Positions 15,508 through 24,106 of a DNA stretch of 64,000 nt are shown piece after piece (the stretch's first letter is position 1; each line of letters begins with the position of its first letter). Source of the DNA: Flagellimonas pacifica. GTDB lineage: Bacteria > Bacteroidota > Bacteroidia > Flavobacteriales > Flavobacteriaceae. The translations under genes and the position numbers were made by a program. Location: NCBI RefSeq assembly GCF_900215465.1, contig NZ_OBEH01000002.1, forward strand, positions 62,001-126,000, in the 5' to 3' direction. The notes under the pieces are model-generated. The model saw only the letters and a list, made by a program, of their open reading frames with translations. It did not search any database and was not told the DNA's origin.

Positions 15508-17958
15508 ATGGGAGAGATAAAAATTTCGAGTTTTGACAATATTTCAATGCAGGGCCTAGATGAGGATGCGGAATTGATACCATTGCTTACTCCAGAAGAT
15601 GAGGAAGAAATGAACAGGGAGGATCTGCCTGAAACTTTGCCGGTTCTGCCTTTGCGTAATACAGTGCTTTTTCCTGGTGTGGTCATTCCAATTACAGCAG
15701 GAAGGGATAAATCTATAAACCTTATTAAGGATGCCAATAATGGAACAAAGACCATTGGTGTTGTTTCACAAAAAGATGAGGAAACTGAAAATCCTGGGAT
15801 AGAAGATATCAATACATTGGGGACGGTTGCCAGAATTTTAAGGGTTCTGCAAATGCCTGATGGGAACACCACGGTTATAATTCAAGGTAAAAAGCGTTTT
15901 GAGATAGCCGAAATGGTCACCGAAAAACCCTATTTCACCGCAACCGTTAGGGAAGCAAAGGAGGAACGACCCGATGAAACAAGTAAGGAATTTGAAGCAA
16001 TCATAGATTCTATTAAAGAACTGGCCTTCAAAATTATTAAGGACAATCCAAATATTCCAAGTGAGGCCACTTTTGCCATAAAAAATATTCAGAGTAACTC
16101 ATTCTTGATCAATTTTGTTTCCTCAAACCTTAATTTAAGCGTTGCAGAAAAACAAAGGCTTTTAGAGATTCCAAATTTACAGGAACGGGCATTGACAACC
16201 TTGAAGTACATGAATCAAGAACTTCAAAAGCTCGAATTGAAGAATGATATTCAGTCCAAGGTGCGTAACGATATGGACCAACAGCAACGGGAGTATTTCT
16301 TGCATCAACAAATGAAAACCATTCAAGAAGAATTGGGTGGGGTTTCATATGAGGAAGAGGTGGATGAGATGCGTGTAAAGGCCAAAGAGAAAAAATGGAG
16401 CAAAAAGGTCAAGGAACATTTTGAAAAGGAATTGTCCAAAATGCAACGCATGAATCCTCAAGTTGCCGAGTATTCCATTCAACGTAATTACTTGGATTTA
16501 TTTTTGGACTTGCCTTGGGATGAATTCTCGAAGGACAAGTTTGACTTAAAAAAGGCTCAGCAAATTTTGGATAGGGACCACTATGGCCTTGAAGATGTAA
16601 AAAGAAGAATTATTGAGTATTTGGCAGTGTTGAAGCTCCGTAACGATATGAAATCACCAATTCTATGTCTTTATGGCCCTCCTGGAGTTGGTAAAACTTC
16701 TTTGGGTAAATCAGTAGCTGAAGCTTTGGGAAGGGAATATGTGCGTATGTCTTTAGGTGGTCTTCGTGATGAGGCAGAGATTAGGGGACACCGTAAAACG
16801 TATATTGGTGCCATGCCCGGAAGAATAATTCAGAGTATAAAAAAAGCAGGTACTTCCAACCCTGTTTTTATTTTGGATGAAATAGATAAGCTTGCAAGTA
16901 GTCACCAGGGGGATCCTTCATCAGCTATGTTGGAGGTTTTAGATCCAGAGCAGAACAGCGAGTTTTATGATAACTTCTTGGAAATGGGCTATGACCTTTC
17001 CAAAGTCATGTTTATTGCAACGGCGAACAATTTGGGAACCATTCAGCCTGCATTGCGCGATCGTATGGAAATCATTAATGTAACGGGCTATACCATTGAA
17101 GAAAAGGTGGAAATTGCCAAAAAACACCTATTGCCCAAACAATTAAAAGAGCACGGACTTTCCAACAAAGATTTGAAGATTGGAAAACCCCAATTGGAAA
17201 AAATTGTGGAAGGCTATACCCGTGAATCTGGAGTACGTAGTTTGGAAAAGCAATTGGCCAAAATGGTACGTTACGCTGCAAAATCTATTGCCATAGAGGA
17301 AGAATACAATATTAAAGTTACCAACGATGATGTTGAGAAGATTCTGGGGCCTGCACGTTTAGAGCGAGATAAATATGAGAACAATGATGTCGCAGGGGTA
17401 GTTACCGGTTTAGCTTGGACTAGCGTAGGTGGTGATATTCTCTTTATAGAATCCATACTTTCCAAAGGAAAGGGCGCTTTGAACATTACCGGAAACCTTG
17501 GTAAAGTAATGAAGGAGTCGGCAACGATTGCTATGGAATACATCAAGTCCAATGCCGATACATTTGGAATTAACCCGGATGTCTTTGACAAGTATAACGT
17601 ACATATACATGTTCCTGAGGGGGCCACTCCCAAAGATGGCCCAAGTGCCGGGGTAACCATGTTAACTTCCTTGGTTTCATTGTTTACGCAACGTAAAGTG
17701 AAGAAAAGCTTGGCCATGACGGGTGAGATTACCCTTAGAGGTAAGGTATTGCCTGTGGGAGGCATCAAAGAAAAGATTTTGGCAGCAAAAAGAGCGCGAA
17801 TCAAAGAAATTATCTTGTGTGAGGACAACAGAAAAGACATTGAAGAAATCAAAGAAGATTATTTAAAAGGACTTACTTTTCATTACGTGACCGATATGAG
17901 CGAAGTTATTGACATTGCGGTTACAAATACTAAGGTGAAAAATGCAAAGAAGCTTTAA
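15508..17958 (+). CDS. lon: ATP-dependent protease Lon
   Basis: Cytoplasmic AAA+ serine protease that degrades misfolded and regulatory proteins. The 816 aa comprise the N-terminal LON substrate domain (about 40-240), a coiled-coil linker, the AAA+ module with Walker A GPPGVGKT (390-397) and Walker B FILDEID, and the protease domain with the Ser713/Lys756 dyad (PKDGPSAG and GGIKEK), spaced as in E. coli. It is complete and of normal length. It stands alone, with its own upstream region bearing a sigma-54-like site, and is followed by cmk 50 bases downstream. Confidence 0.97.
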   Translation: MGEIKISSFDNISMQGLDEDAELIPLLTPEDEEEMNREDLPETLPVLPLRNTVLFPGVVIPITAGRDKSINLIKDANNGTKTIGVVSQKDEETENPGIEDINTLGTVARILRVLQMPDGNTTVIIQGKKRFEIAEMVTEKPYFTATVREAKEERPDETSKEFEAIIDSIKELAFKIIKDNPNIPSEATFAIKNIQSNSFLINFVSSNLNLSVAEKQRLLEIPNLQERALTTLKYMNQELQKLELKNDIQSKVRNDMDQQQREYFLHQQMKTIQEELGGVSYEEEVDEMRVKAKEKKWSKKVKEHFEKELSKMQRMNPQVAEYSIQRNYLDLFLDLPWDEFSKDKFDLKKAQQILDRDHYGLEDVKRRIIEYLAVLKLRNDMKSPILCLYGPPGVGKTSLGKSVAEALGREYVRMSLGGLRDEAEIRGHRKTYIGAMPGRIIQSIKKAGTSNPVFILDEIDKLASSHQGDPSSAMLEVLDPEQNSEFYDNFLEMGYDLSKVMFIATANNLGTIQPALRDRMEIINVTGYTIEEKVEIAKKHLLPKQLKEHGLSNKDLKIGKPQLEKIVEGYTRESGVRSLEKQLAKMVRYAAKSIAIEEEYNIKVTNDDVEKILGPARLERDKYENNDVAGVVTGLAWTSVGGDILFIESILSKGKGALNITGNLGKVMKESATIAMEYIKSNADTFGINPDVFDKYNVHIHVPEGATPKDGPSAGVTMLTSLVSLFTQRKVKKSLAMTGEITLRGKVLPVGGIKEKILAAKRARIKEIILCEDNRKDIEEIKEDYLKGLTFHYVTDMSEVIDIAVTNTKVKNAKKL

Positions 17959-18008
17959 TTTTTCAATATAGATTAAGGTTAAATCTATTTTCTGGGTATT
18001 TTTAGCTC

Positions 18009-18701
18009 ATGGAAAAAATCACCATAGCCATAGATGGATACTCATCAACAGGTAAAAGTACGGTAGCTAAAAAATTGGCAGCCGAGCTCAATTATATTTA
18101 TGTAGATACCGGGGCCATGTATAGAGCTGTAACTCTATTTGCCATTGAAAATAGTTGCATTGGGGATACTGATAATATTCCAGGTTTAATTGAAAATTTG
18201 CCCAACATCAACCTAAATTTTGTTCCGAATAAAGAATTGGGTTTTTCCGAAATGTATTTGAATGGTAAAAACGTAGAAGGGGAAATAAGAACCATGAAAG
18301 TTTCTCGAGAGGTGAGCAAAGTCGCCACTATTCCAGAAGTACGTCACAAATTAGTGGAAATGCAACAGCAGATGGGTAAGGAAAAAGGTTTGGTAATGGA
18401 TGGAAGGGATATTGGCACTGTAGTTTTTCCTGATGCCGAATTAAAAATATTCATGACTGCCTCTGCCAATGCCCGTGCAACCCGGCGTTACAAAGAATTG
18501 TTGGATAGGGGAGAGGATGTTTCCTTTGAAGAAATTCTGGAAAATGTACAAAAGCGTGATTTTATTGACTCTACACGAGAAATTTCTCCATTGAAAAAAG
18601 CTGAGGATGCCATTAAATTTGACAATAGCGATATGGGACTGGAAGAGCAGTTTGAACGAATCCATGATTTTGCTTTAAGGGTTATTGAAAAGCAAGGGTA
18701 A
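18009..18701 (+). CDS. cmk: Cytidylate kinase
   Basis: Phosphorylates CMP and dCMP to the diphosphates. The 230-aa protein carries the P-loop GYSSTGKS (residues 10-17), the nucleotide-binding DGRDIGTVVFPDA stretch and the C-terminal REISPLKKAEDAIKFDNS region. It is complete. Its last 20-27 codons are repeated in diverged form at 21821-21889 and 22585-22662, which marks its 3' end as a site of past recombination. The copy attached to the gene reads through to its own TAA without interruption, so the enzyme should be functional. Confidence 0.97.
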   Translation: MEKITIAIDGYSSTGKSTVAKKLAAELNYIYVDTGAMYRAVTLFAIENSCIGDTDNIPGLIENLPNINLNFVPNKELGFSEMYLNGKNVEGEIRTMKVSREVSKVATIPEVRHKLVEMQQQMGKEKGLVMDGRDIGTVVFPDAELKIFMTASANARATRRYKELLDRGEDVSFEEILENVQKRDFIDSTREISPLKKAEDAIKFDNSDMGLEEQFERIHDFALRVIEKQG

Positions 18702-18875
18702 TGCGGTTGAGGGATATAAGTTCGATGCCAAGCGTCTAAAAACATTTTTTTGGAATGCATTTATCGATTGGGTTATGGTTTTGTTGCGGAATAAGGATTT
18801 CCAACAGGAAATTCCACCACAATAAACTAGAGGCGTTATTGTAACTAGTTTTACTAAACTAATATTTACCTTTTC

Positions 18876-19310
18876 TTAAAACCCCCGTACAAAACTTACG
18901 GTGCTAATAAGTCCTTTTTCAACTTTATAGATTGAAATGTATTTTTGTTCTTTTCCATCTGTGGTTACAATTTCATGGTTAATAACGTAAGGTCCATTAT
19001 CCATTTGATTTACAACCTTAACAGCAACAGCTTTGTTTTCGAAGTCTTTTTTAAATATAGAACCTAATCTATCGGAACCAGTTCCCATTAACTTATCTGG
19101 ATAGGTATAAACTTCTACATTGGTGTTATAGAGCTTTATAAATTCGTCATAATTATGCTCATTAAAATAATTCATTCTTTTAGTTACCACTGCTAATGGT
19201 GTTAAGTTTGAATAATTTTGTTGAGCATCTTTAGCATTGCTGGTTTTTGAGTTGTCTTTACAAGCGATGAAGAAAAAGATTATTAAACCTAAGATTGTTA
19301 TGTTTTTCAT
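18876..19310 (-). CDS. NTF2-like lipoprotein
   Basis: Protein of 144 aa with a lipoprotein signal peptide (FFFIAC, Cys near residue 17) followed by an NTF2/SnoaL-like domain (MNYFNEHNYDEFIKLYNTNVEVY... pattern; C-terminal YISIYKVEKGLISTVSF). Probably a ligand-binding or accessory envelope protein, with no catalytic residues assignable. It is the last gene of a tight minus-strand set (ankyrin protein, DinB lipoprotein, this gene) with gaps of only 7-11 bases. The set lies in the accessory stretch downstream of cmk. Confidence 0.7.
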   Translation of the reverse strand: MKNITILGLIIFFFIACKDNSKTSNAKDAQQNYSNLTPLAVVTKRMNYFNEHNYDEFIKLYNTNVEVYTYPDKLMGTGSDRLGSIFKKDFENKAVAVKVVNQMDNGPYVINHEIVTTDGKEQKYISIYKVEKGLISTVSFVRGF

Positions 19311-19321
19311 ATGATTATGTT

Positions 19322-19918
19322 TTAGTTTTTAGGAAAATTTATATCGTTTTTAATTTCTTTAATTTGCTCTATATGGCGGTTAGTATGAGCAGCCATATAC
19401 AAGAAAAGTTGATATGTATCAATGGTTCCAAAATTCACATAGTGATTTCTTAAATCATCTTTTGTTTTTTTTAGATAGTCAATATGTTTTTCTAGTTTCA
19501 CTTTATAAGTGTTAACAGTTTTAGTGTGACTGCCAAAAGTGTTATTGGGTTCGAAATCTTCTTCCGTTTTAGTTTTATTTGCTCTGTCTTGTACGAACGC
19601 AATCAATTCTTTATCTGAAAATTTCACATCTTTGCGCCGTTCAGGGTTTGAGGGAAGCTCAAGAGATTCTTCCAATATTTCAAATACCTTATCGACAAAA
19701 ATGGTGACATGCTCTGTACATTCTGCAACAGACCAAGATGTTTCATTAATTTTAAAGTTTAATTGCTCAATACTCAAGCTATCTATGGTACTCAATAAAT
19801 TGTCTTTTGATTTATTTAGCTCTCCAATAGCAAAATCTCGTTCTTTTTTAGACAATTTAGTATCACTCGAACATTGAATAAATATTAATAGCATAAAGGG
19901 AATTAAAATTTTTCTCAT
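19322..19918 (-). CDS. DinB-superfamily lipoprotein
   Basis: Protein of 198 aa with a lipoprotein signal (LIFIQC, Cys16) followed by a DinB-like four-helix bundle (LSTIDSLSIEQLNFK..., WSVAECTEHV, and C-terminal AAHTNRHIEQIKEI). The three histidines are at positions expected for a DinB metal site. DinB proteins are normally cytoplasmic, so an envelope-anchored version is unusual. Function unknown. It lies between the ankyrin-repeat and NTF2-like genes in one transcription unit. Confidence 0.75.
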   Translation of the reverse strand: MRKILIPFMLLIFIQCSSDTKLSKKERDFAIGELNKSKDNLLSTIDSLSIEQLNFKINETSWSVAECTEHVTIFVDKVFEILEESLELPSNPERRKDVKFSDKELIAFVQDRANKTKTEEDFEPNNTFGSHTKTVNTYKVKLEKHIDYLKKTKDDLRNHYVNFGTIDTYQLFLYMAAHTNRHIEQIKEIKNDINFPKN

Positions 19919-19925
19919 AGTTATT

Positions 19926-20450
19926 TTATCTGATTTTTAATATTCGCTTTGTTAAACCCTTTTGTATAAAGTAATTTTCAAGTTCTTTAGATTCTCCAAC
20001 CTGTGCATGATGAAGTAATGTAAGACCATGTGCTCCTTTTGCAAAAAGCAGTTCTGGATAGGTTTCAATAGCAGGTTTTACTAAATTGGTTTTGCCCAAC
20101 ATTGTTAATGCAAAAAGATTGGGTCTAGCGCCTTGGGTTATAAAATAGTTTACAATTTCCTTGTTACCTAAATGAGCCGCACCTTCAATTGCTTCTTCGT
20201 AATCACCATTTCCCCAATCGTAAGAAGTATAAATTAAATTTGGATGCTCGTTTAGCATCTCTTTTACCAATTCTAATTTTGAATGACCAGCAATTACAAA
20301 ATCTTTTATCAGTTTTTCATCTAACTGGTTAGGTTCAATTTTAGTTGGGCTGGATTGCTCTTTTTTTGATTTTGAAAGAAGATATGAAGGTACTGCAAAT
20401 GCTGTTCCCACCCCTAAAAGGGAACCGTATATAAATTTTTTTCTATTCAT
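19926..20450 (-). CDS. Exported ankyrin-repeat protein
   Basis: Protein of 174 aa. The N-terminus has a basic segment and a hydrophobic stretch (residues 3-24) that could be a signal anchor or a Tat-like leader without twin Arg. Then come about four degenerate ankyrin repeats (for example EAIEGAAHLGNKEIVNYFITQGARPN near 95-125 and GLTLLHHAQVGESKELENYFIQKG near 140-165). A protein-protein interaction role is likely and the partner is unknown. A perfect 9-bp inverted repeat abuts the start codon. Confidence 0.7.
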   Translation of the reverse strand: MNRKKFIYGSLLGVGTAFAVPSYLLSKSKKEQSSPTKIEPNQLDEKLIKDFVIAGHSKLELVKEMLNEHPNLIYTSYDWGNGDYEEAIEGAAHLGNKEIVNYFITQGARPNLFALTMLGKTNLVKPAIETYPELLFAKGAHGLTLLHHAQVGESKELENYFIQKGLTKRILKIR

Positions 20451-20482
20451 ACTGAATACGTTTTGTTCTTCAATATTCAGTA
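20450..20482 (-). promoter_or_regulatory. Inverted repeat at the start of the ankyrin gene
   Basis: TACTGAATA and TATTCAGTA form a perfect 9-bp inverted repeat separated by 15 bases. One arm includes the first base of the start codon. It could be a regulator operator or, in the mRNA, a hairpin that restricts ribosome access. There is no T tract, so it is not a simple terminator of the AraC gene upstream. Confidence 0.45.
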
Positions 20483-20536
20483 ATACCTCAATAAAATACT
20501 TTAAAAAACACGTTTCCTATAACGAAAAATGGTCTT

Positions 20537-21538
20537 TTATCCTTTTCTAAAAGCTGAAGGGGTTACCCCGGTTTTCTTCTTAAAGGCAAGATTGAAAGAT
20601 GTAACATTCCCAAATCCAGAATCATATGCAATAGTGGCAATTTTTGCTTTCTTATAATGGCAATCTCTCAGCAAAAATTGAGCTTTTTCAATACGATATT
20701 GATTAACAAAATCATAAAAATTTTGTTGCACATTTTCATTAATGGCTTGCGATATTTCTCTTGATTTTACATTTAATTTTTCAGAAACGGTGTTCAGCGT
20801 TAAATTATCATCTAAATAAATCTCTTCGGAATTGAAAAGCTCCTTGACTCTTTGAAACAATTTTGCAGAACTTTCTTTATCTAAATTAGAGCTGCTATAC
20901 TTCTGTAAGTTAAATTTATGTCGGTTTAAGAAGAGATAGCTAAATGCATAAATTAAGAGCGAATAAAAAATAGGACCTCTTATGTAATACATTTCAAAAT
21001 CAAAAAGATTGCCCACATAGTGAAGCCAAATTAGCGAAGCGCCAATTAGAATATTACGATACCAGGCCATAATACTTTTGGAAACAATGTTTTTGTTTTT
21101 GCGAAGATTTGACCATGATAGAATTAGATAAGATAGGAGATGAAAGACTACTATACCGTAGTTCCACAAAGACTCAAAACTGCCTTTTCTTGGTACAAAG
21201 GGAATTAAAAAGAGGAATAAAATAAAGGGTATATAATGAAGGTAATCTTTTCCTGAGAGCGAACTATTTTTATCAAAAAGTGCTTTGCCATAAAACCATA
21301 ATGATGGCGATGCAAACAAAATTCCTGAAATACCAATATTGTTTTGCCAATTTTCTAATGGAACATAATAGTTCAATACAGATTTACCTACTCTAATGGT
21401 TAAGCCTAACAAGAAAAGACCAAGAAAAAAATGAGCATTTCTATTCCCTGTTTTAAGTGTAAATAGGTAGAGACTCAAAAAAAGCCCCTGGGCCAAACCA
21501 AGAGATGCAAGAATAAGTATGAGACCTGTTGTTAGCAT
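20537..21538 (-). CDS. AraC-family regulator with membrane-embedded N-terminus
   Basis: Protein of 333 aa. The N-terminal ~210 residues form about six or seven hydrophobic helices. The C-terminal ~100 residues form an AraC-type double helix-turn-helix (VSEKLNVKSREISQAINE, then AYDSGFGNVTSFNLAFKKKTGVTPSAFRK). This architecture is common in Flavobacteriaceae and suggests a membrane sensor that binds DNA directly. It precedes the ankyrin-DinB-NTF2 gene set on the same strand, which is its most likely target. Its own regulation is not visible. Confidence 0.85.
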   Translation of the reverse strand: MLTTGLILILASLGLAQGLFLSLYLFTLKTGNRNAHFFLGLFLLGLTIRVGKSVLNYYVPLENWQNNIGISGILFASPSLWFYGKALFDKNSSLSGKDYLHYIPFILFLFLIPFVPRKGSFESLWNYGIVVFHLLSYLILSWSNLRKNKNIVSKSIMAWYRNILIGASLIWLHYVGNLFDFEMYYIRGPIFYSLLIYAFSYLFLNRHKFNLQKYSSSNLDKESSAKLFQRVKELFNSEEIYLDDNLTLNTVSEKLNVKSREISQAINENVQQNFYDFVNQYRIEKAQFLLRDCHYKKAKIATIAYDSGFGNVTSFNLAFKKKTGVTPSAFRKG

Positions 21539-21820
21539 TTAGTAAACTTTAAGTAAAGTAGATTTATTATTGTCAAAAATCAACTTTTTTCACTAAAATG
21601 CTTTAAAGAACATGTACCCTTCAATAAATACCATTGTGTGAACTCTTTTAAATTGGCTACAATGACCTGCTAAATGTAGTTTGGGAAATTTCAGGTAAAA
21701 ATCCAATGCAAATTGATGGATGAGCGCTATGAATTGACTAATGCAGTAATAAATGAGTTTTGAATTCCTTCCCTTCAACTGCGCTCAGGGTAACATGGAA
21801 AGTGGATTGCTGCCAAAAGG
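21539..21820. other. Non-coding gap inside the accessory region
   Basis: No convincing gene. A 61-codon minus-strand reading frame (21593-21778) lacks any recognisable family or start context. The stretch CTTCAACTGCGCTCAGGGTAACAT (21772-21795, quoted here only to locate it) resembles the dispersed tcgactgcgctc repeat family also seen at 29547. The gap runs directly into the detached cmk end at 21821. Confidence 0.5.
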
Positions 21821-21889
21821 TTGGAAGAACAGTTTAAACGAATCCATGATTTTACCCTGAGAGTTATTGACACGCAAAAAAGGCATTAG
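21821..21889 (+). pseudogene. cmk: Detached 3' end of cmk (copy 2)
   Basis: An in-frame 22-codon segment plus TAG reads LEEQFKRIHDFTLRVIDTQ then KRH. It matches the C-terminus of the resident Cmk (LEEQFERIHDFALRVIEKQG) at 16 of 20 positions. There is no start codon or upstream kinase sequence, so it is a stranded gene end. The changes include silent third-base differences (for example GAG to GAA, TTA to CTG), suggesting divergence in a functional gene before it was cut off. Confidence 0.85.
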
Positions 21890-21916
21890 ACATTATCATA
21901 TGCCCAATACAAATAT

Positions 21917-22291
21917 TCAGTTCATTTGCTTTTTTCGAATTGCAAACTGATATACGTCAATGACTTCAGATTTTTTGGAATAATCGTATTTTTCGTTTTC
22001 ATGCTTTCCAAATTTTAGTTCATATATGACATCCCTTATTTTTACTTCTTTTATTTCATTTAAATTTTGAAATGAAACTCTGTAGCTTTCATCATAATCT
22101 GGCCCATAAATTGCCCACTCGTTCTCCTGTGCCTTTTGAGTATTTTCAAAAACATCAACTGTAGGGAACCCTTTGATTTTTTGAACATAAGCAAGTTTAA
22201 TAAATATGTTTTTATAAGAAAAGGCATCAATATTCATTGCCATTCTTTTTAAATCAAACTTTTTAAACTTAAATGAGTTCGATTTTTTCAT
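21917..22291 (-). CDS. Hypothetical protein
   Basis: Protein of 124 aa with no signal peptide or membrane helix, rich in Lys, Phe and Tyr (N-terminus MKKSNSFKFKKFDLKRMAMN; middle EWAIYGPDYDESYRVSFQNLNEIKEV). It is not a family I recognise. It is the only gene between the two detached cmk ends (21889 and 22585) and is on the minus strand like the rest of the accessory set. The reading frame is uninterrupted and has protein-like composition, so it is probably a real cargo gene. Confidence 0.5.
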   Translation of the reverse strand: MKKSNSFKFKKFDLKRMAMNIDAFSYKNIFIKLAYVQKIKGFPTVDVFENTQKAQENEWAIYGPDYDESYRVSFQNLNEIKEVKIRDVIYELKFGKHENEKYDYSKKSEVIDVYQFAIRKKQMN

Positions 22292-22584
22292 TTTCTCTTA
22301 GCTTAGACACAACGTTTAAGATATGGTTCGTTTAAATGAGCTATATCACCCGATACAGAATCAAGTACAGCACAGGTAAATGAAGTTCGAGAATTTTGAT
22401 TTAAGAATCTAACCAAAATTGACAGATGTGGGATATGGATTCATAAATCTGGGGAGTTAGCCAATTTTATAAAGTTTTAGTATTGCTACTTCCCTTGGCA
22501 AGGGAAGGTGGACTCCAACCAAAGGTTGGAGGGCGGAAGGGATGTAATTGCATCCCAGTTAAAAAATATTTGAGGGTATTACTA
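22292..22584. other. Non-coding gap with hairpin repeat
   Basis: No gene is seen. The right half holds a three-hairpin element (22489-22556, listed separately). The rest is AT-rich and structureless to my reading, and ends at the third cmk 3' end. Confidence 0.5.
22489..22556. repeat. Triple-hairpin repeat element
   Basis: Three adjacent perfect hairpins: CTTCCCTT/AAGGGAAG (22489-22507), CTCCAACC/GGTTGGAG (22513-22531) and GGGATG/CATCCC (22539-22556). The compact palindrome cluster resembles REP/MITE-like elements of Bacteroidota genomes. It sits 28 bases upstream of the third cmk 3' end. Confidence 0.6.
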
Positions 22585-22662
22585 TTTGATAACAGCAATA
22601 TGGGATTGGAAGAGCAGTTTGAGCGTATTTATGAATGCTCGTTAAGGGTGATCCAAGAGTAA
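22585..22662 (+). pseudogene. cmk: Detached 3' end of cmk (copy 3)
   Basis: In-frame segment of 25 codons plus TAA reading FDNSNMGLEEQFERIYECS then LRVIQE. It matches the resident Cmk C-terminus (FDNSDMGLEEQFERIHDFALRVIE...) at about 19 of 25 positions. Many of the DNA differences are silent (GAC/GAT, AAT/AAC, GAA/GAG, CGA/CGT, ATC/ATT). It lacks the rest of the kinase. It is longer than copy 2 and lies 0.7 kb beyond it, just before the convergent esterase gene, whose stop is 14 bases away. Confidence 0.9.
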
Positions 22663-22676
22663 ATAGGACTTTTTGA

Positions 22677-23957
22677 CTATTCCCGTACTGTAGGAGTGGT
22701 GGTCTCAATATAAAAAAGACCATCAAAAACCTCGGGCAACACAAAAGAGTGCTGATTAAAATTAAACAACCTTCCTTTTTGCTTTTGTTTTAATGCCGAG
22801 TTTTCAGCTAAGTGTCTAAAGTCAATCATGGCATAGGGCCAACCTGTTTTTTTGATTGACTGCTCAATACTTGACTTGGATGGTTTGGCTATTGATACCT
22901 TCTTATCATTCACAAAATTGATAAACTCACCATCGTAACCTGTAAACCCAATGGCATACATTTGATCTCCGAATTCTTTTTTAAGAAAATGTCCCATAGG
23001 TAATATAGGGTCTAGACCTCTTGCTATATGAAAGTTGTGTGCCCAGATAATTACCTTTTTATCTTTATGTGTATTATTGAGCAACCAGCTCATATTACTT
23101 GCCATTTGCCGGTCTCTATCCATATCCTCAATATCTCCCCAGTATCTTTTTGCTTGCGATTCCAGACTATGTATGATTTCCTTCCAGAAACCTGAATTGT
23201 TTAAAAAAGTTGCCTCATTTGATTTAAGAGTGCTTAACTCAGATTTGAGATTGTTTACGACAATATAAAAGTCTGCTTTATCTTCATCGGTTACAGCTCT
23301 GTTCATGCCGATGATGTCAGCAACTTTTCTTTCAAAGACTTTCCATGATTCCTGATTCTGAATTTCTGATCCGTTTTTATCCAAGAACGTCTTCAAGTCA
23401 GCAACAAGATATTGTTTTGATTTTTCTCCTGTATGCTGGCTATCCATTCCGCAGAACAACAATGGTTTCGAACCCTGCATCTGATCATCCATATAATTGA
23501 ACAATGGCTTTACCTCGGTACTTGTTGCATACATATAAAACATACTGTTCAGAACTTCGTCCTTCATTTTTTTACCGTCTACCATGTTCTGCCATATTTT
23601 GGCACAATCATACATTCCGCTTTCAAAGGCCATGACTTCAAACCCCATTTCTTGATGAAGAAATTTGATTAATCTAACCTTGGCTGAATATGTGGAACCC
23701 CCTCCATGTGATTGTTCTCCCAAGAGTACGATTCTGGTATCACCAATTATATTTTTTAACGCCATTAAATCTGAAAAGTCGGTATCACCAGGCGAAATGG
23801 AACCTATTTCCACGGCAACCCCTTCAACCATGGAAGGTTTGGATTGTGCACTAATATTATTTAAATACAAAGAAAATAGCAGTAGACATATGATGGCAGA
23901 AAAGGTGTTGTTATGAAATATGGTTATGAATGGTTTCCTAAAATTAAGCTGCCTCAT
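22677..23957 (-). CDS. Erythromycin esterase-like hydrolase, exported
   Basis: Protein of 426 aa with an N-terminal signal peptide (hydrophobic 17-36, NISAQ) and an EreA/EreB-like domain: GEQSHGGGSTYSAKVRLIKFL with the family glutamate and histidine, FESGMYD, and WAHNFHIARG further on. The family hydrolyses macrolide lactones in resistance enzymes, but most chromosomal members have other, unknown substrates (including succinoglycan-biosynthesis-like proteins). Export to the periplasm argues against simple antibiotic resistance here. It is read toward the cmk 3' end copies and closes the accessory stretch. Confidence 0.85.
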   Translation of the reverse strand: MRQLNFRKPFITIFHNNTFSAIICLLLFSLYLNNISAQSKPSMVEGVAVEIGSISPGDTDFSDLMALKNIIGDTRIVLLGEQSHGGGSTYSAKVRLIKFLHQEMGFEVMAFESGMYDCAKIWQNMVDGKKMKDEVLNSMFYMYATSTEVKPLFNYMDDQMQGSKPLLFCGMDSQHTGEKSKQYLVADLKTFLDKNGSEIQNQESWKVFERKVADIIGMNRAVTDEDKADFYIVVNNLKSELSTLKSNEATFLNNSGFWKEIIHSLESQAKRYWGDIEDMDRDRQMASNMSWLLNNTHKDKKVIIWAHNFHIARGLDPILPMGHFLKKEFGDQMYAIGFTGYDGEFINFVNDKKVSIAKPSKSSIEQSIKKTGWPYAMIDFRHLAENSALKQKQKGRLFNFNQHSFVLPEVFDGLFYIETTTPTVRE

Positions 23958-24020
23958 ATTGTTGATTTACTAGATGAACGAAATATCGATTGGGTGTTTA
24001 AATTAGTCTTTAATACCGTA

Positions 24021-24064
24021 AAGAAAAAGGGGTTTAACTTTTTATAAAGCCAACCCCCTTTTCT
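24021..24064 (-). terminator. Terminator of the LysM gene
   Basis: Stem AAAAGGGGTT / AACCCCCTTTT (one mismatch or bulge) around an AT-rich loop, with A-rich sequence on the left, giving a T tract on the minus strand. It follows the LysM gene ending at 24107. Confidence 0.6.
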
Positions 24065-24106
24065 GTATTAATAGAAGCTATTTTTAGTGGATAGCTATGC
24101 TATTTC

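Noticed and set aside
22677-23957. Macrolide-resistance gene
   Set aside because: Although EreA-like, it is an exported chromosomal protein without mobile context. A resistance role is not supported.
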